This document shows positions 7,118 to 19,450 of a stretch of DNA of 64,000 bases, in pieces. Numbering within the stretch: position 1 is the stretch's first letter; each line of letters opens with the position of its first letter. The position numbers and the translations under genes were made by a program. Location: the NCBI RefSeq assembly GCF_040954835.1, contig NW_027168309.1:558001-622000 (forward strand). The letters run 5' to 3'. Below the pieces are notes generated by a model. That model was not told the origin of the DNA and searched no databases. It worked only from the letters and a program-made list of their open reading frames with translations. Source of the stretch: Lepisosteus oculatus. Its lineage: Eukaryota > Chordata > Actinopteri > Semionotiformes > Lepisosteidae.

Positions 7118-8986
7118 AGGGAGCGCCGCCGCCGCCGGCTTGCAATCATTTAACACGGAGGGCGAGGCGGCGGCGGTAACCTTTTTCAATGTCGCTCTCC
7201 GCTTCCCCCCAAAAAAAGCCAAATGACATGCTAGCACTCGGACACCCTTCAGAAGACTGAAGGGTGGCTTAAAGCTGGAAGGATTAGGTCTCCCCGTTCC
7301 GACGCGACAATCGAACTTCCTTAGGCAGAGAGAAAGCAACATCGAGGAGCGTCAACAAGACTTTAGAAGCTGCGACACACGCCACTTTCAGTCGCAGACA
7401 CAGCAGTTTTAAAGGCAGGAATCGCCTTTGCGAACGCCATGAGAAACAGAACGCAAGCTCAGGTCCTGCGGTTTAACAAACAGCCTCGGCTTTCAAGCGA
7501 CATTTCTTTTCTGGAGCGAATTCACTTTCAACTTCAAGAAATTCACACAACTTGCGAAATACGAAATACAAATCTGGCTCATCGCTGCACAAGAAATACC
7601 GCCGGCTGGCAAGAAAATGACAACGGTGTTTTTCCTTAACGAAAAACTTCCCATGGAGAAAAACAACGGCTGTGCGTCTCTGTCGGCTTGATTCAGTTTA
7701 ATGCAAGTATTCATTCTCCTCCTGGAAAATACAGCTTGCGAAAGATGAAATACAATTCTTGGCTTTTCTGGGTGAGTGCAGAAGAAATCCTGCCGGCTGG
7801 CAGAAGAATTCCAGCCTTTTTTACTCTTTAACCACAAACTTGCGAATGATACAAAGAGAGCGGGGTGCGTTTCTGTGCAGCTGTTAACTGAACAGCTGCT
7901 GCTTCAAGCCCACCCAGGGCTCATTCCGATTTCAACATCATGCCCCCTGAAGGTAGACTGGATTTCTTTGCGAAGCATTCACCTTTTGGACGTTTCAGGA
8001 AAGGTGCGTGTCGATGCCAGACTTGAAAAGCTTTCCATACAAAGAAACAACATAGTGCTTTTGATTGATGGGAAACGGCAAGAGCGGTTTGAGCAGCTCC
8101 GGCCTCTCAACCGCTTTACAATGTGATCGGCACCTCGGTAGCCAGTTTAGAAGGCTGAAAAGGATGCTGGAAGCACAGCGACGTTCTAAAACCAGCGCTT
8201 GAAAAGCATCTGCATACATAAAATGTCCATTTCCCCAAAGCTGAATCTGCATCTTCAGAAGATTGTCAGCTATACGTTTTCGTTCTTTGTTTCCTTTTTT
8301 TACGACAAGCTTTCGAGAAATGAACTGTCTATTGTGATGAAGGCTGCATTAGAAATTGTGCATCTAGCTTAGTTCAATGAAATCGGGAGGTGCACCTGTC
8401 TCAAGCGGATGGCTCTTTGCAGGCACACTACGGAAACCTGCGGGCGCAAGTTGGGAGAAGTGACTCTTGCAGAGTGTTGAGCTTCGAGAAGAGGGCTCCG
8501 CTCAGGAAGATATTTCCACATGTTGAAGAGTCGCTTTTCGCCCTTTCTTTCCCACATTTTTCCAGTGCGGTTATTGATCGCGTTCAAAATGTTTTCCCAA
8601 CGTACGTGTTACCTGCAAAATCACAGTGAAACTGTTATGCCGAAAAGATTCCTAATAGTTATTGTATTAGAATAGCTCTCCAATTTCTTAGCCTTCGTAC
8701 ACGCAATGTTTAAGGAAACGCTAGAGTAAATGAAACTGTAAATAGACAGGAGCTCTTCTTAGTTTTCATACAAGTTATGATGGCTGCAGCTCCTATCTGC
8801 GTCCGGGTGACCGGAGCCAAGGGATTATCTGCGGAACCTTTGATTTATCTCTCGGGCAAGGAGCTAGATACGCCCTTTTCATCTCGGTTTGATCACACCT
8901 GTGCATTAAAACGCAGTGCTCGGTACCATCGAGGTGTAAGAGGTTCAAGGATGAGCGGGAAACTTTGTTAATAAGGAGACGGGCAC

Positions 8987-9059
8987 CGCCCAACGTGGGG
9001 CTCGAACCCACGACCCTGAGATTAAGAGTCTCATGCTCTACCGACTGAGCTAGCCGGGC
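8987..9059 (-). tRNA. tRNA-Lys-CTT: tRNA-Lys(CTT), U3
   Basis: Gene identical to U1. The upstream base at 9074 is G. Confidence 0.97.
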
Positions 9060-9880
9060 GCCGGTGGAGCTGGGGGTTAACTTGTCCCTGTTGACGGCAA
9101 TTTGACAAGGTATACTTCCTGGCTTTTCATCATGTGCTGACCGGATTCGAGAGTAGCACACCCTGTTCTTTGTTGATTACTGTACCTCCAGCAGCGCAAA
9201 TGTCAGTAATCATTGAAATGTACGACCTACAATCTCCTCAGCATGCCCGCGTGGACTCCTCAGTGATCATCCTTCTACGTTCTGCTGTAGTTTTCATGCA
9301 AGTGAAAACCGTGCTCCAAATAACAGCGGCACAGTTGTATCCTGCGGTAAGCATTCTTCTAATTCCATCGTTTTGCTCCAGGTAAAAGGTAGCGCATCAT
9401 ACGGTTGATATTCCAAGGTTTCAGAGTCCGTATTGGATGGCTTGGATGCAGACATCGCTCAGAGCTCCCAGTATGATTTTCCCGAGTTCAGTTTTGCAGT
9501 GTTTTAGTGCTTTACTACTTCCAGTGGGCCTTTGAATGCTCTGCTAAGTAGAGACGTGACATAATTACTAATGCGACCGAGTGTGCTGGCTGTTCCTGGT
9601 TCGTAATGATTAACGCGAGAAATCAATATAAACATAACTGCTTCGATTTCGAGGTTCAGTTGAAGCTTTCAAAGAAACTATCAAAGACCTCAGAACAACC
9701 GAAGACACATTTGGTCATCTCCGTATTGGTGAAGATTAAAGAGTCCCGCAAGTGTCAAGCTTGCACAAACACACACGAGAGAGAAACTCAGGACAGAATT
9801 TAAAGAAAGGGAGATGCAGACTATTTGAAGGCACTTTGCTAACCCAATGGCATGCTTATGAATCGTGCATAGGACACACG

Positions 9881-9952
9881 TAGCAGAGGATGGCTTCGAT
9901 CCATCGACCTCTGGGTTATGGGCCCAGCACGCTTCCGCTGCGCCACTCTGCT
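9881..9952 (-). tRNA. tRNA-iMet-CAT: Initiator tRNA-Met, U3, A60G variant
   Basis: Plus C at 9894 converts T-loop A60 to G. A60 together with A54 is characteristic of eukaryotic initiator tRNAs and shapes their T-loop/D-loop contact, so this copy may be impaired. Private to U3; its sister U6 has the normal base. Flanking changes at 9853, 9879 and near 9957 are shared with U6. Confidence 0.93.
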
Positions 9953-10231
9953 GACAGCCGCTCTGCGTGTGGCGCACAACTGCTCTTTTTATTTCCTACA
10001 TAAGTGATGAAAGAGTTGAAAGTTTCAACGACAAACGCAGACGTCACTTTGAGCGCTTGGTGTTGTAGCACAAATCATCACATGCTGCTCTACACTGGAT
10101 TATAAAAGCCGACACATTTTCCAAACATTTTAATGCTGGAGTCACACTGTAGTATTAATAACAGTGCGATACTCGAGGAGCGTAGTGGGATCGCGGTGGC
10201 TCATCAGACCGCCCCGGGACAGGGGGCCCGC

Positions 10232-10314
10232 GTCAGGATGGCCGAGCGGTCTAAGGCGCTGCGTTCAGGTCGCAGTCTCCCCTGGAGGCGTGGGTTCGAA
10301 TCCCACTCCTGACA
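10232..10314 (+). tRNA. tRNA-Leu-CAG: tRNA-Leu(CAG), U3
   Basis: Gene identical to U1. Confidence 0.97.
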
Positions 10315-10665
10315 AAAAGCTTGCTCAGTGCCGTCTCCAGTCGGGTGCAAATGGGTGAAGCAGCCTGCCGCGGGGAACGTGCGCCGATAGGCGTAGGTGT
10401 ATCCCCTGCCTCTTCCGATTTAGCTCGTGCTCCATAGGATGGAAGCGGATGCTCTGGCTTTTTGACTCGAATATAACCTGATCACAACAGAAGGCCGTGC
10501 AGCCCAGTGCTGGTTTAAGAATGCCTCGTGTCTTCAGGCCCCTATTCCTTCAGGTTACCCCTTTGGAATAGTCGTCCGAAAAAGACGGGAAAGGAAAAGC
10601 ATGTAAGCTCCCACACACTGCGTTAGCATTAGCGGTTGGAATCTGATGGGAGAAAAGCAACCTGG

Positions 10666-10737
10666 CTCGCCGTCAAGCAATCCATCCCTGGTCTCCCACG
10701 TGACAGGCGGGGATACGCACCACTATACTAACGAGGA
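10666..10737 (-). pseudogene. tRNA-Asp-GTC: tRNA-Asp(GTC) relic, U3
   Basis: Same decay as U1. The marker base 10494 is G. Confidence 0.87.
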
Positions 10738-11146
10738 GCGCTTGCTTGGCGCTTGAAGACACTTCCTCTTGCGGCTACTACTGTTTCCGGTTTCGTCTTT
10801 TCTTTTCATTCCTCCCAGAGGAGCGCATGAAAACGTTTCCATCTGCGCCATCCTCACCCCTCCAATGCTATGGTCCCTGCTCCTCCTGGTGCACTGCAAA
10901 CACTCATTCAGCCGGTTCTTTCAGTTTGAATACTTAGGTCTTCAAAGGCTGGAAGTAGGGCGCAAGACATGCCAATGCCAAAAGCGTGGCAGTGTGCTTC
11001 CAGCTGTGAAATGTCACTGGTGGATGTTGAAGACATTACTTCCAAGGCAGCAGGTCCAAGCGATTTAGCGTTTGTACAAGAAGCAGGAAGAGAGAAACGG
11101 CACTCCGCCTTTTTCTGGGCAGGCCGAAGCGACAGGAGAAGGGCGC

Positions 11147-11228
11147 CGTAGTCGGCAGGATTCGAGCCGACGCGGGGAGACCCCAATGGCTTTCTAGCCC
11201 ATCGCCTTAACCGCTCGGCCACGACTAC
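11147..11228 (-). tRNA. tRNA-Ser-AGA: tRNA-Ser(AGA)-like, degenerate, U3
   Basis: Gene as in U1. The GCC tract of the 5' flank has T at 11244. Confidence 0.78.
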
Positions 11229-13097
11229 AGGGAGCGCCGCCGCTGCCGGCTTGCAATCATTTAACACGGAGGGCGAGGCGGCGGCGGTAACCTTTTTCAA
11301 TGTCGCTCTCCGCTTCCCCCCAAAAAAAGCCAAATGACATGCTAGCACTCGGACACCCTTCAGAAGACTGAAGGGTGGCTTAAAGCTGGAAGGATTAGGT
11401 CTCCCCGTTCCGACGCGACAATCGAACTTCCTTAGGCAGAGAGAAAGCAACATCGAGGAGCGTCAACAAGACTTTAGAAGCTGCGACACACGCCACTTTC
11501 AGTCGCAGACACAGCAGTTTTAAAGGCAGGAATCGCCTTTGCGAACGCCATGAGAAACAGAACGCAAGCTCAGGTCCTGCGGTTTAACAAACAGCCTCGG
11601 CTTTCAAGCGACATTTCTTTTCTGGAGCGAATTCACTTTCAACTTCAAGAAATTCACACAACTTGCGAAATACGAAATACAAATCTGGCTCATCGCTGCA
11701 CAAGAAATACCGCCGGCTGGCAAGAAAATGACAACGGTGTTTTTCCTTAACGAAAAACTTCCCATGGAGAAAAACAACGGCTGTGCGTCTCTGTCGGCTT
11801 GATTCAGTTTAATGCAAGTATTCATTCTCCTCCTGGAAAATACAGCTTGCGAAAGATGAAATACAATTCTTGGCTTTTCTGGGTGAGTGCAGAAGAAATC
11901 CTGCCGGCTGGCAGAAGAATTCCAGCCTTTTTTACTCTTTAGCCACAAACTTGCGAATGATACAAAGCAAGCGGGGTGCGTTTCTGTGCAGCTGTTAACT
12001 GAACAGCTGCTGCTTCAAGCCCACCCAGGGCTCATTCCGATTTCAACATCATGCCCCCTGAAGGTAGACTGGATTTCTTTGCGAAGCATTCACCTTTTGG
12101 ACGTTTCAGGAAAGGTGCGTGTCGATGCCAGACTTGAAAAGCTTTCCATACAAAGAAACAACATAGTGCTTTTGATTGATGGGAAACGGCAAGAGCGGTT
12201 TGAGCAGCTCCGGCCTCTCAACCGCTTTACAATGTGATCGGCACCTCGGTAGCCAGTTTAGAAGGCTGAAAAGGATGCTGGAAGCACAGCGACGTTCTAA
12301 AACCAGCGCTTGAAAAGCATCTGCATACATAAAATGTCCATTTCCCCAAAGCTGAATCTGCATCTTCAGAAGATTGTCAGCTATACGTTTTCGTTCTTTG
12401 TTTCCTTTTTTTACGACAAGCTTTCGAGAAATGAACTGTCTATTGTGATGAAGGCTGCGTTAGAAATTGTGCATCTAGCTTAGTTCAATGAAATCGGGAG
12501 GTGCACCTGTCTCAAGCGGATGGCTCTTTGCAGGCACACTACGGAAACCTGCGGGCGCAAGTTGGGAGAAGTGACTCTTGCAGAGTGTTGAGCTTCGAGA
12601 AGAGGGCTCCGCTCAGGAAGATATTTCCACATGTTGAAGAGTCGCTTTTCGCCCTTTCTTTCCCACATTTTTCCAGTGCGGTTATTGATCGCGTTCAAAA
12701 TGTTTTCCCAACGTACGTGTTACCTGCAAAATCACAGTGAAACTGTTATGCCGAAAAGATTCCTAATAGTTATTGTATTAGAATAGCTCTCCAATTTCTT
12801 AGCCTTCGTACACGCAATGTTTAAGGAAACGCTAGAGTAAATGAAACTGTAAATAGACAGGAGCTCTTCTTAGTTTTCATACAAGTTATGATGGCTGCAG
12901 CTCCTATCTGCGTCCGGGTGACCGGAGCCAAGGGATTATCTGCGGAACCTTTGATTTATCTCTCGGGCAAGGAGCTAGATACGCCCTTTTCATCTCGGTT
13001 TGATCACACCTGTGCATTAAAACGCAGTGCTCGGTACCATCGAGGTGTAAGAGGTTCAAGGATGAGCGGGAAACTTTGTTAATAAGGAGACGGGCAC

Positions 13098-13170
13098 CGC
13101 CCAACGTGGGGCTCGAACCCACGACCCTGAGATTAAGAGTCTCATGCTCTACCGACTGAGCTAGCCGGGC
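13098..13170 (-). tRNA. tRNA-Lys-CTT: tRNA-Lys(CTT), U4
   Basis: Gene identical to U1. Upstream base 13185 is T, and the marker T at 13334 is shared with U1. Confidence 0.97.
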
Positions 13171-13991
13171 GCCGGTGGAGCTGGTGGTTAACTTGTCCCT
13201 GTTGACGGCAATTTGACAAGGTATACTTCCTGGCTTTTCATCATGTGCTGACCGGATTCGAGAGTAGCACACCCTGTTCTTTGTTGATTACTGTACCTCC
13301 AGCAGCGCAAATGTCAGTAATCATTGAAATGTATGACCTACAATCTCCTCAGCATGCCCGCGTGGACTCCTCAGTGATCATCCTTCTACGTTCTGCTGTA
13401 GTTTTCATGCAAGTGAAAACCGTGCTCCAAATAACAGCGGCACAGTTGTATCCTGCGGTAAGCATTCTTCTAATTCCATCGTTTTGCTCCAGGTAAAAGG
13501 TAGCGCATCATACGGTTGATATTCCAAGGTTTCAGAGTCCGTATTGGATGGCTTGGATGCAGACATCGCTCAGAGCTCCCAGTATGATTTTCCCGAGTTC
13601 AGTTTTGCAGTGTTTTAGTGCTTTACTACTTCCAGTGGGCCTTTGAATGCTCTGCTAAGTAGAGACGTGACATAATTACTAATGCGACCGAGTGTGCTGG
13701 CTGTTCCTGGTTCGTAATGATTAACGCGAGAAATCAATATAAACATAACTGCTTCGATTTCGAGGTTCAGTTGAAGCTTTCAAAGAAACTATCAAAGACC
13801 TCAGAACAACCGAAGACACATTTGGTCATCTCCGTATTGGTGAAGATTAAAGAGTCCCGCAAGTGTCAAGCTTGCACAAACACACACGAGAGAGAAACTC
13901 AGGACAGAATTTAAAGAAAGGGAGATGCAGACTATTTGAAGGCACTTTGCTAACCCAATGGCACGCTTATGAATCGTGCATAGGACACATG

Positions 13992-14063
13992 TAGCAGAGG
14001 ATGGTTTCGATCCATCGACCTCTGGGTTATGGGCCCAGCACGCTTCCGCTGCGCCACTCTGCT
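13992..14063 (-). tRNA. tRNA-iMet-CAT: Initiator tRNA-Met, U4
   Basis: Identical to U1. Confidence 0.97.
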
Positions 14064-14342
14064 GACGGCCTCTCTGCGTGTGGCGCACAACTGCTCTTTT
14101 TATTTCCTACATAAGTGATGAAAGAGTTGAAAGTTTCAACGACAAACGCAGACGTCACTTTGAGCGCTTGGTGTTGTAGCACAAATCATCACATGCTGCT
14201 CTACACTGGATTATAAAAGCCGACACATTTTCCAAACATTTTAATGCTGGAGTCACACTGTAGTATTAATAACAGTGCGATACTCGAGGAGCGTAGTGGG
14301 ATCGCGGTGGCTCATCAGACCGCCCCGGGACAGGGGGCCCGC

Positions 14343-14425
14343 GTCAGGATGGCCGAGCGGTCTAAGGCGCTGCGTTCAGGTCGCAGTCTCCCCTGGAGGC
14401 GTGGGTTCGAATCCCACTCCTGACA
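14343..14425 (+). tRNA. tRNA-Leu-CAG: tRNA-Leu(CAG), U4
   Basis: Identical to U1. Confidence 0.97.
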
Positions 14426-14776
14426 AAAAGCTTGCTCAGTGCCGTCTCCAGTCGGGTGCAAATGGGTGAAGCAGCCTGCCGCGGGGAACGTGCGCCGATA
14501 GGCGTAGGTGTATCCCCTGCCTCTTCCGATTTAGCTCGTGCTCCATAGGATGGAAGCGGATGCTCTGGCTTTTTGACTCGAATATAACCTGATCACAACA
14601 GAAGACCGTGCAGCCCAGTGCTGGTTTAAGAATGCCTCGTGTCTTCAGGCCCCTATTCCTTCAGGTTACCCCTTTGGAATAGTCGTCCGAAAAAGACGGG
14701 AAAGGAAAAGCATGTAAGCTCCCACACACTGCGTTAGCATTAGCGGTTGGAATCTGATGGGAGAAAAGCAACCTGG

Positions 14777-14848
14777 CTCGCCGTCAAGCAATCCATCCCT
14801 GGTCTCCCACGTGACAGGCGGGGATACGCACCACTATACTAACGAGGA
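14777..14848 (-). pseudogene. tRNA-Asp-GTC: tRNA-Asp(GTC) relic, U4
   Basis: Same decay as U1. Marker base 14605 is A, as in its sister U1. Confidence 0.87.
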
Positions 14849-15257
14849 GCGCTTGCTTGGCGCTTGAAGACACTTCCTCTTGCGGCTACTACTGTTTCCG
14901 GTTTCGTCTTTTCTTTTCATTCCTCCCAGAGGAGCGCATGAAAACGTTTCCATCTGCGCCATCCTCACCCCTCCAATGCTATGGTCCCTGCTCCTCCTGG
15001 TGCACTGCAAACACTCATTCAGCCGGTTCTTTCAGTTTGAATACTTAGGTCTTCAAAGGCTGGAAGTAGGGCGCAAGACATGCCAATGCCAAAAGCGTGG
15101 CAGTGTGCTTCCAGCTGTGAAATGTCACTGGTGGATGTTGAAGACATTACTTCCAAGGCAGCAGGTCCAAGCGATTTAGCGTTTGTACAAGAAGCAGGAA
15201 GAGAGAAACGGCACTCCGCCTTTTTCTGGGCAGGCCGAAGCGACAGGAGAAGGGCGC

Positions 15258-15339
15258 CGTAGTCGGCAGGATTCGAGCCGACGCGGGGAGACCCCAATGG
15301 CTTTCTAGCCCATCGCCTTAACCGCTCGGCCACGACTAC
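15258..15339 (-). tRNA. tRNA-Ser-AGA: tRNA-Ser(AGA)-like, degenerate, U4
   Basis: Gene as in U1. The flank base 15355 is T, unlike its sister U1, a sign of local conversion or new mutation. Confidence 0.78.
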
Positions 15340-17208
15340 AGGGAGCGCCGCCGCTGCCGGCTTGCAATCATTTAACACGGAGGGCGAGGCGGCGGCGGTA
15401 ACCTTTTTCAATGTCGCTCTCCGCTTCCCCCCAAAAAAAGCCAAATGACATGCTAGCACTCGGACACCCTTCAGAAGACTGAAGGGTGGCTTAAAGCTGG
15501 AAGGATTAGGTCTCCCCGTTCCGACGCGACAATCGAACTTCCTTAGGCAGAGAGAAAGCAACATCGAGGAGCGTCAACAAGACTTTAGAAGCTGCGACAC
15601 ACGCCACTTTCAGTCGCAGACACAGCAGTTTTAAAGGCAGGAATCGCCTTTGCGAACGCCATGAGAAACAGAACGCATGCTCAGGTCCTGCGGTTTAACA
15701 AACAGCCTCGGCTTTCAAGCGACATTTCTTTTCTGGAGCGGATTCACTTTCAACTTCAAGAAATTCACACAACTTGCGAAATACGAAATACAAATCTGGC
15801 TCATCGCTGCACAAGAAATACCGCCGGCTGGCAAGAAAATGACAACGGTGTTTTTCCTTAACGAAAAACTTCCCATGGAGAAAAACAACGGCTGTGCGTC
15901 TCTGTCGGCTTGATTCAGTTTAATGCAAGTATTCATTCTCCTCCTGGAAAATACAGCTTGCGAAAGATGAAATACAATTCTTGGCTTTTCTGGGTGAGTG
16001 CAGAAGAAATCCTGCCGGCTGGCAGAAGAATTCCAGCCTTTTTTACTCTTTAACCACAAACTTGCGAATGATACAAAGCAAGCGGGGTGCGTTTCTGTGC
16101 AGCTGTTAACTGAACAGCTGCTGCTTCAAGCCCACCCAGGGCTCATTCCGATTTCAACATCATGCCCCCTGAAGGTAGACTGGATTTCTTTGCGAAGCAT
16201 TCACCTTTTGGACGTTTCAGGAAAGGTGCGTGTCGATGCCAGACTTGAAAAGCTTTCCATACAAAGAAACAACATAGTGCTTTTGATTGATGGGAAACGG
16301 CAAGAGCGGTTTGAGCAGCTCCGGCCTCTCAACCGCTTTACAATGTGATCGGCACCTCGGTAGCCAGTTTAGAAGGCTGAAAAGGATGCTGGAAGCACAG
16401 CGACGTTCTAAAACCAGCGCTTGAAAAGCATCTGCATACATAAAATGTCCATTTCCCCAAAGCTGAATCTGCATCTTCAGAAGATTGTCAGCTATACGTT
16501 TTCGTTCTTTGTTTCCTTTTTTTACGACAAGCTTTCGAGAAATGAACTGTCTATTGTGATGAAGGCTGCGTTAGAAATTGTGCATCTAGCTTAGTTCAAT
16601 GAAATCGGGAGGTGCACCTGTCTCAAGCGGATGGCTCTTTGCAGGCACACTACGGAAACCTGCGGGCGCAAGTTGGGAGAAGTGACTCTTGCAGAGTGTT
16701 GAGCTTCGAGAAGAGGGCTCCGCTCAGGAAGATATTTCCACATGTTGAAGAGTCGCTTTTCGCCCTTTCTTTCCCACATTTTTCCAGTGCGGTTATTGAT
16801 CGCGTTCAAAATGTTTTCCCAACGTACGTGTTACCTGCAAAATCACAGTGAAACTGTTATGCCGAAAAGATTCCTAATAGTTATTGTATTAGAATAGCTC
16901 TCCAATTTCTTAGCCTTCGTACACGCAATGTTTAAGGAAACGCTAGAGTAAATGAAACTGTAAATAGACAGGAGCTCTTCTTAGTTTTCATACAAGTTAT
17001 GATGGCTGCAGCTCCTATCTGCGTCCGGGTGACCGGAGCCAAGGGATTATCTGCGGAACCTTTGATTTATCTCTCGGGCAAGGAGCTAGATACGCCCTTT
17101 TCATCTCGGTTTGATCACACCTGTGCATTAAAACGCAGTGCTCGGTACCATCGAGGTGTAAGAGGTTCAAGGATGAGCGGGAAACTTTGTTAATAAGGAG
17201 ACGGGCAC

Positions 17209-17281
17209 CGCCCAACGTGGGGCTCGAACCCACGACCCTGAGATTAAGAGTCTCATGCTCTACCGACTGAGCTAGCCGGGC
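17209..17281 (-). tRNA. tRNA-Lys-CTT: tRNA-Lys(CTT), U5
   Basis: Gene identical to U1. Upstream base 17296 is T. Confidence 0.97.
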
Positions 17282-18102
17282 GCCGGTGGAGCTGGTGGTT
17301 AACTTGTCCCTGTTGACGGCAATTTGACAAGGTATACTTCCTGGCTTTTCATCATGTGCTGACCGGATTCGAGAGTAGCACACCCTGTTCTTTGTTGATT
17401 ACTGTACCTCCAGCAGCGCAAATGTCAGTAATCATTGAAATGTACGACCTACAATCTCCTCAGCATGCCCGCGTGGACTCCTCAGTGATCATCCTTCTAC
17501 GTTCTGCTGTAGTTTTCATGCAAGTGAAAACCGTGCTCCAAATAACAGCGGCACAGTTGTATCCTGCGGTAAGCATTCTTCTAATTCCATCGTTTTGCTC
17601 CAGGTAAAAGGTAGCGCATCATACGGTTGATATTCCAAGGTTTCAGAGTCCGTATTGGATGGCTTGGATGCAGACATCGCTCAGAGCTCCCAGTATGATT
17701 TTCCCGAGTTCAGTTTTGCAGTGTTTTAGTGCTTTACTACTTCCAGTGGGCCTTTGAATGCTCTGCTAAGTAGAGACGTGACATAATTACTAATGCGACC
17801 GAGTGTGCTGGCTGTTCCTGGTTCGTAATGATTAACGCGAGAAATCAATATAAACATAACTGCTTCGATTTCGAGGTTCAGTTGAAGCTTTCAAAGAAAC
17901 TATCAAAGACCTCAGAACAACCGAAGACACATTTGGTCATCTCCGTATTGGTGAAGATTAAAGAGTCCCGCAAGTGTCAAGCTTGCACAAACACACACGA
18001 GAGAGAAACTCAGGACAGAATTTAAAGAAAGGGAGATGCAGACTATTTGAAGGCACTTTGCTAACCCAATGGCACGCTTATGAATCGTGCATAGGACACA
18101 TG

Positions 18103-18174
18103 TAGCAGAGGACGGTTTCGATCCATCGACCTCTGGGTTATGGGCCCAGCACGCTTCCGCTGCGCCACTCTGCT
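18103..18174 (-). tRNA. tRNA-iMet-CAT: Initiator tRNA-Met, U5, T-stem variant
   Basis: Carries the U2 change (plus C at 18113, G63, T-G wobble). Confidence 0.95.
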
Positions 18175-18453
18175 GACGGCCTCTCTGCGTGTGGCGCACA
18201 ACTGCTCTTTTTATTTCCTACATAAGTGATGAAAGAGTTGAAAGTTTCAACGACAAACGCAGACGTCACTTTGAGCGCTTGGTGTTGTAGCACAAATCAT
18301 CACATGCTGCTCTACACTGGATTATAAAAGCCGACACATTTTCCAAACATTTTAATGCTGGAGTCACACTGTAGTATTAATACCAGTGCGATACTCGAGG
18401 AGCGTAGTGGGATCGCGGTGGCTCATCAGACCGCCCCGGGACAGGGGGCCCGC

Positions 18454-18536
18454 GTCAGGATGGCCGAGCGGTCTAAGGCGCTGTGTTCAGGTCGCAGTCT
18501 CCCCTGGAGGCGTGGGTTCGACTCCCACTCCTGACA
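18454..18536 (+). tRNA. tRNA-Leu-CAG: tRNA-Leu(CAG), U5, two-base variant
   Basis: Carries both U2 changes, T at 18484 and C at 18522. Confidence 0.95.
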
Positions 18537-18887
18537 AAAAGCTTGCTCAGTGCCGTCTCCAGTCGGGTGCAAATGGGTGAAGCAGCCTGCCGCGGGGAAC
18601 GTGCGCCGATAGGCGTAGGTGTATCCCCTGCCTCTTCCGATTTAGCTCGTGCTCCATAGGATGGAAGCGGATGCTCTGGCTTTTTGACTCGAATATAACC
18701 TGATCACAACAGAAGACCGTGCAGCCCAGTGCTGGTTTAAGAATGCCTCGTGTCTTCAGGCCCCTATTCCTTCAGGTTACCCCTTTGGAATAGTCGTCCG
18801 AAAAAGACGGGAAAGGAAAAGCATGTAAGCTCCCACACACTGCGTTAGCATTAGCGGTTGGAATCTGATGGGAGAAAAGCAACCTGG

Positions 18888-18959
18888 CTCGCCGTCAAGC
18901 AATCCATCCCTGGTCTCCCACGTGACAGGCGGGGATACGCACCACTATACTAACGAGGA
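18888..18959 (-). pseudogene. tRNA-Asp-GTC: tRNA-Asp(GTC) relic, U5
   Basis: Same decay as U1. Marker base 18716 is A, as in its sister U2. Confidence 0.87.
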
Positions 18960-19368
18960 GCGCTTGCTTGGCGCTTGAAGACACTTCCTCTTGCGGCTAC
19001 TACTGTTTCCGGTTTCGTCTTTTCTTTTCATTCCTCCCAGAGGAGCGCATGAAAACGTTTCCATCTGCGCCATCCTCACCCCTCCAATGCTATGGTCCCT
19101 GCTCCTCCTGGTGCACTGCAAACACTCATTCAGCCGGTTCTTTCAGTTTGAATACTTAGGTCTTCAAAGGCTGGAAGTAGGGCGCAAGACATGCCAATGC
19201 CAAAAGCGTGGCAGTGTGCTTCCAGCTGTGAAATGTCACTGGTGGATGTTGAAGACATTACTTCCAAGGCAGCAGGTCCAAGCGATTTAGCGTTTGTACA
19301 AGAAGCAGGAAGAGAGAAACGGCACTCCGCCTTTTTCTGGGCAGGCCGAAGCGACAGGAGAAGGGCGC

Positions 19369-19450
19369 CGTAGTCGGCAGGATTCGAGCCGACGCGGGGA
19401 GACCCCAATGGCTTTCTAGCCCATCGCCTTAACCGCTCGGCCACGACTAC
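19369..19450 (-). tRNA. tRNA-Ser-AGA: tRNA-Ser(AGA)-like, degenerate, U5
   Basis: Gene as in U1. Flank GCC tract with C at 19466. Confidence 0.78.

Larger units (their letters stand above)
1..12333. repeat. Higher-order block A (units U1-U3)
   Basis: Three consecutive units that together match the next three. Diagnostic bases: U1 has T at 1001, T at 3345 and G at 3408; U2 has C at 5780, C at 6050, T at 6151, C at 6189 and a two-base change near 7857; U3 has A at 8348, G at 9074, T at 9853, C at 9879 and changes near 9957. All recur 12,333 bp later. The block boundary is arbitrary because the window opens inside the array, and the duplicated segment could extend further left. Confidence 0.9.
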
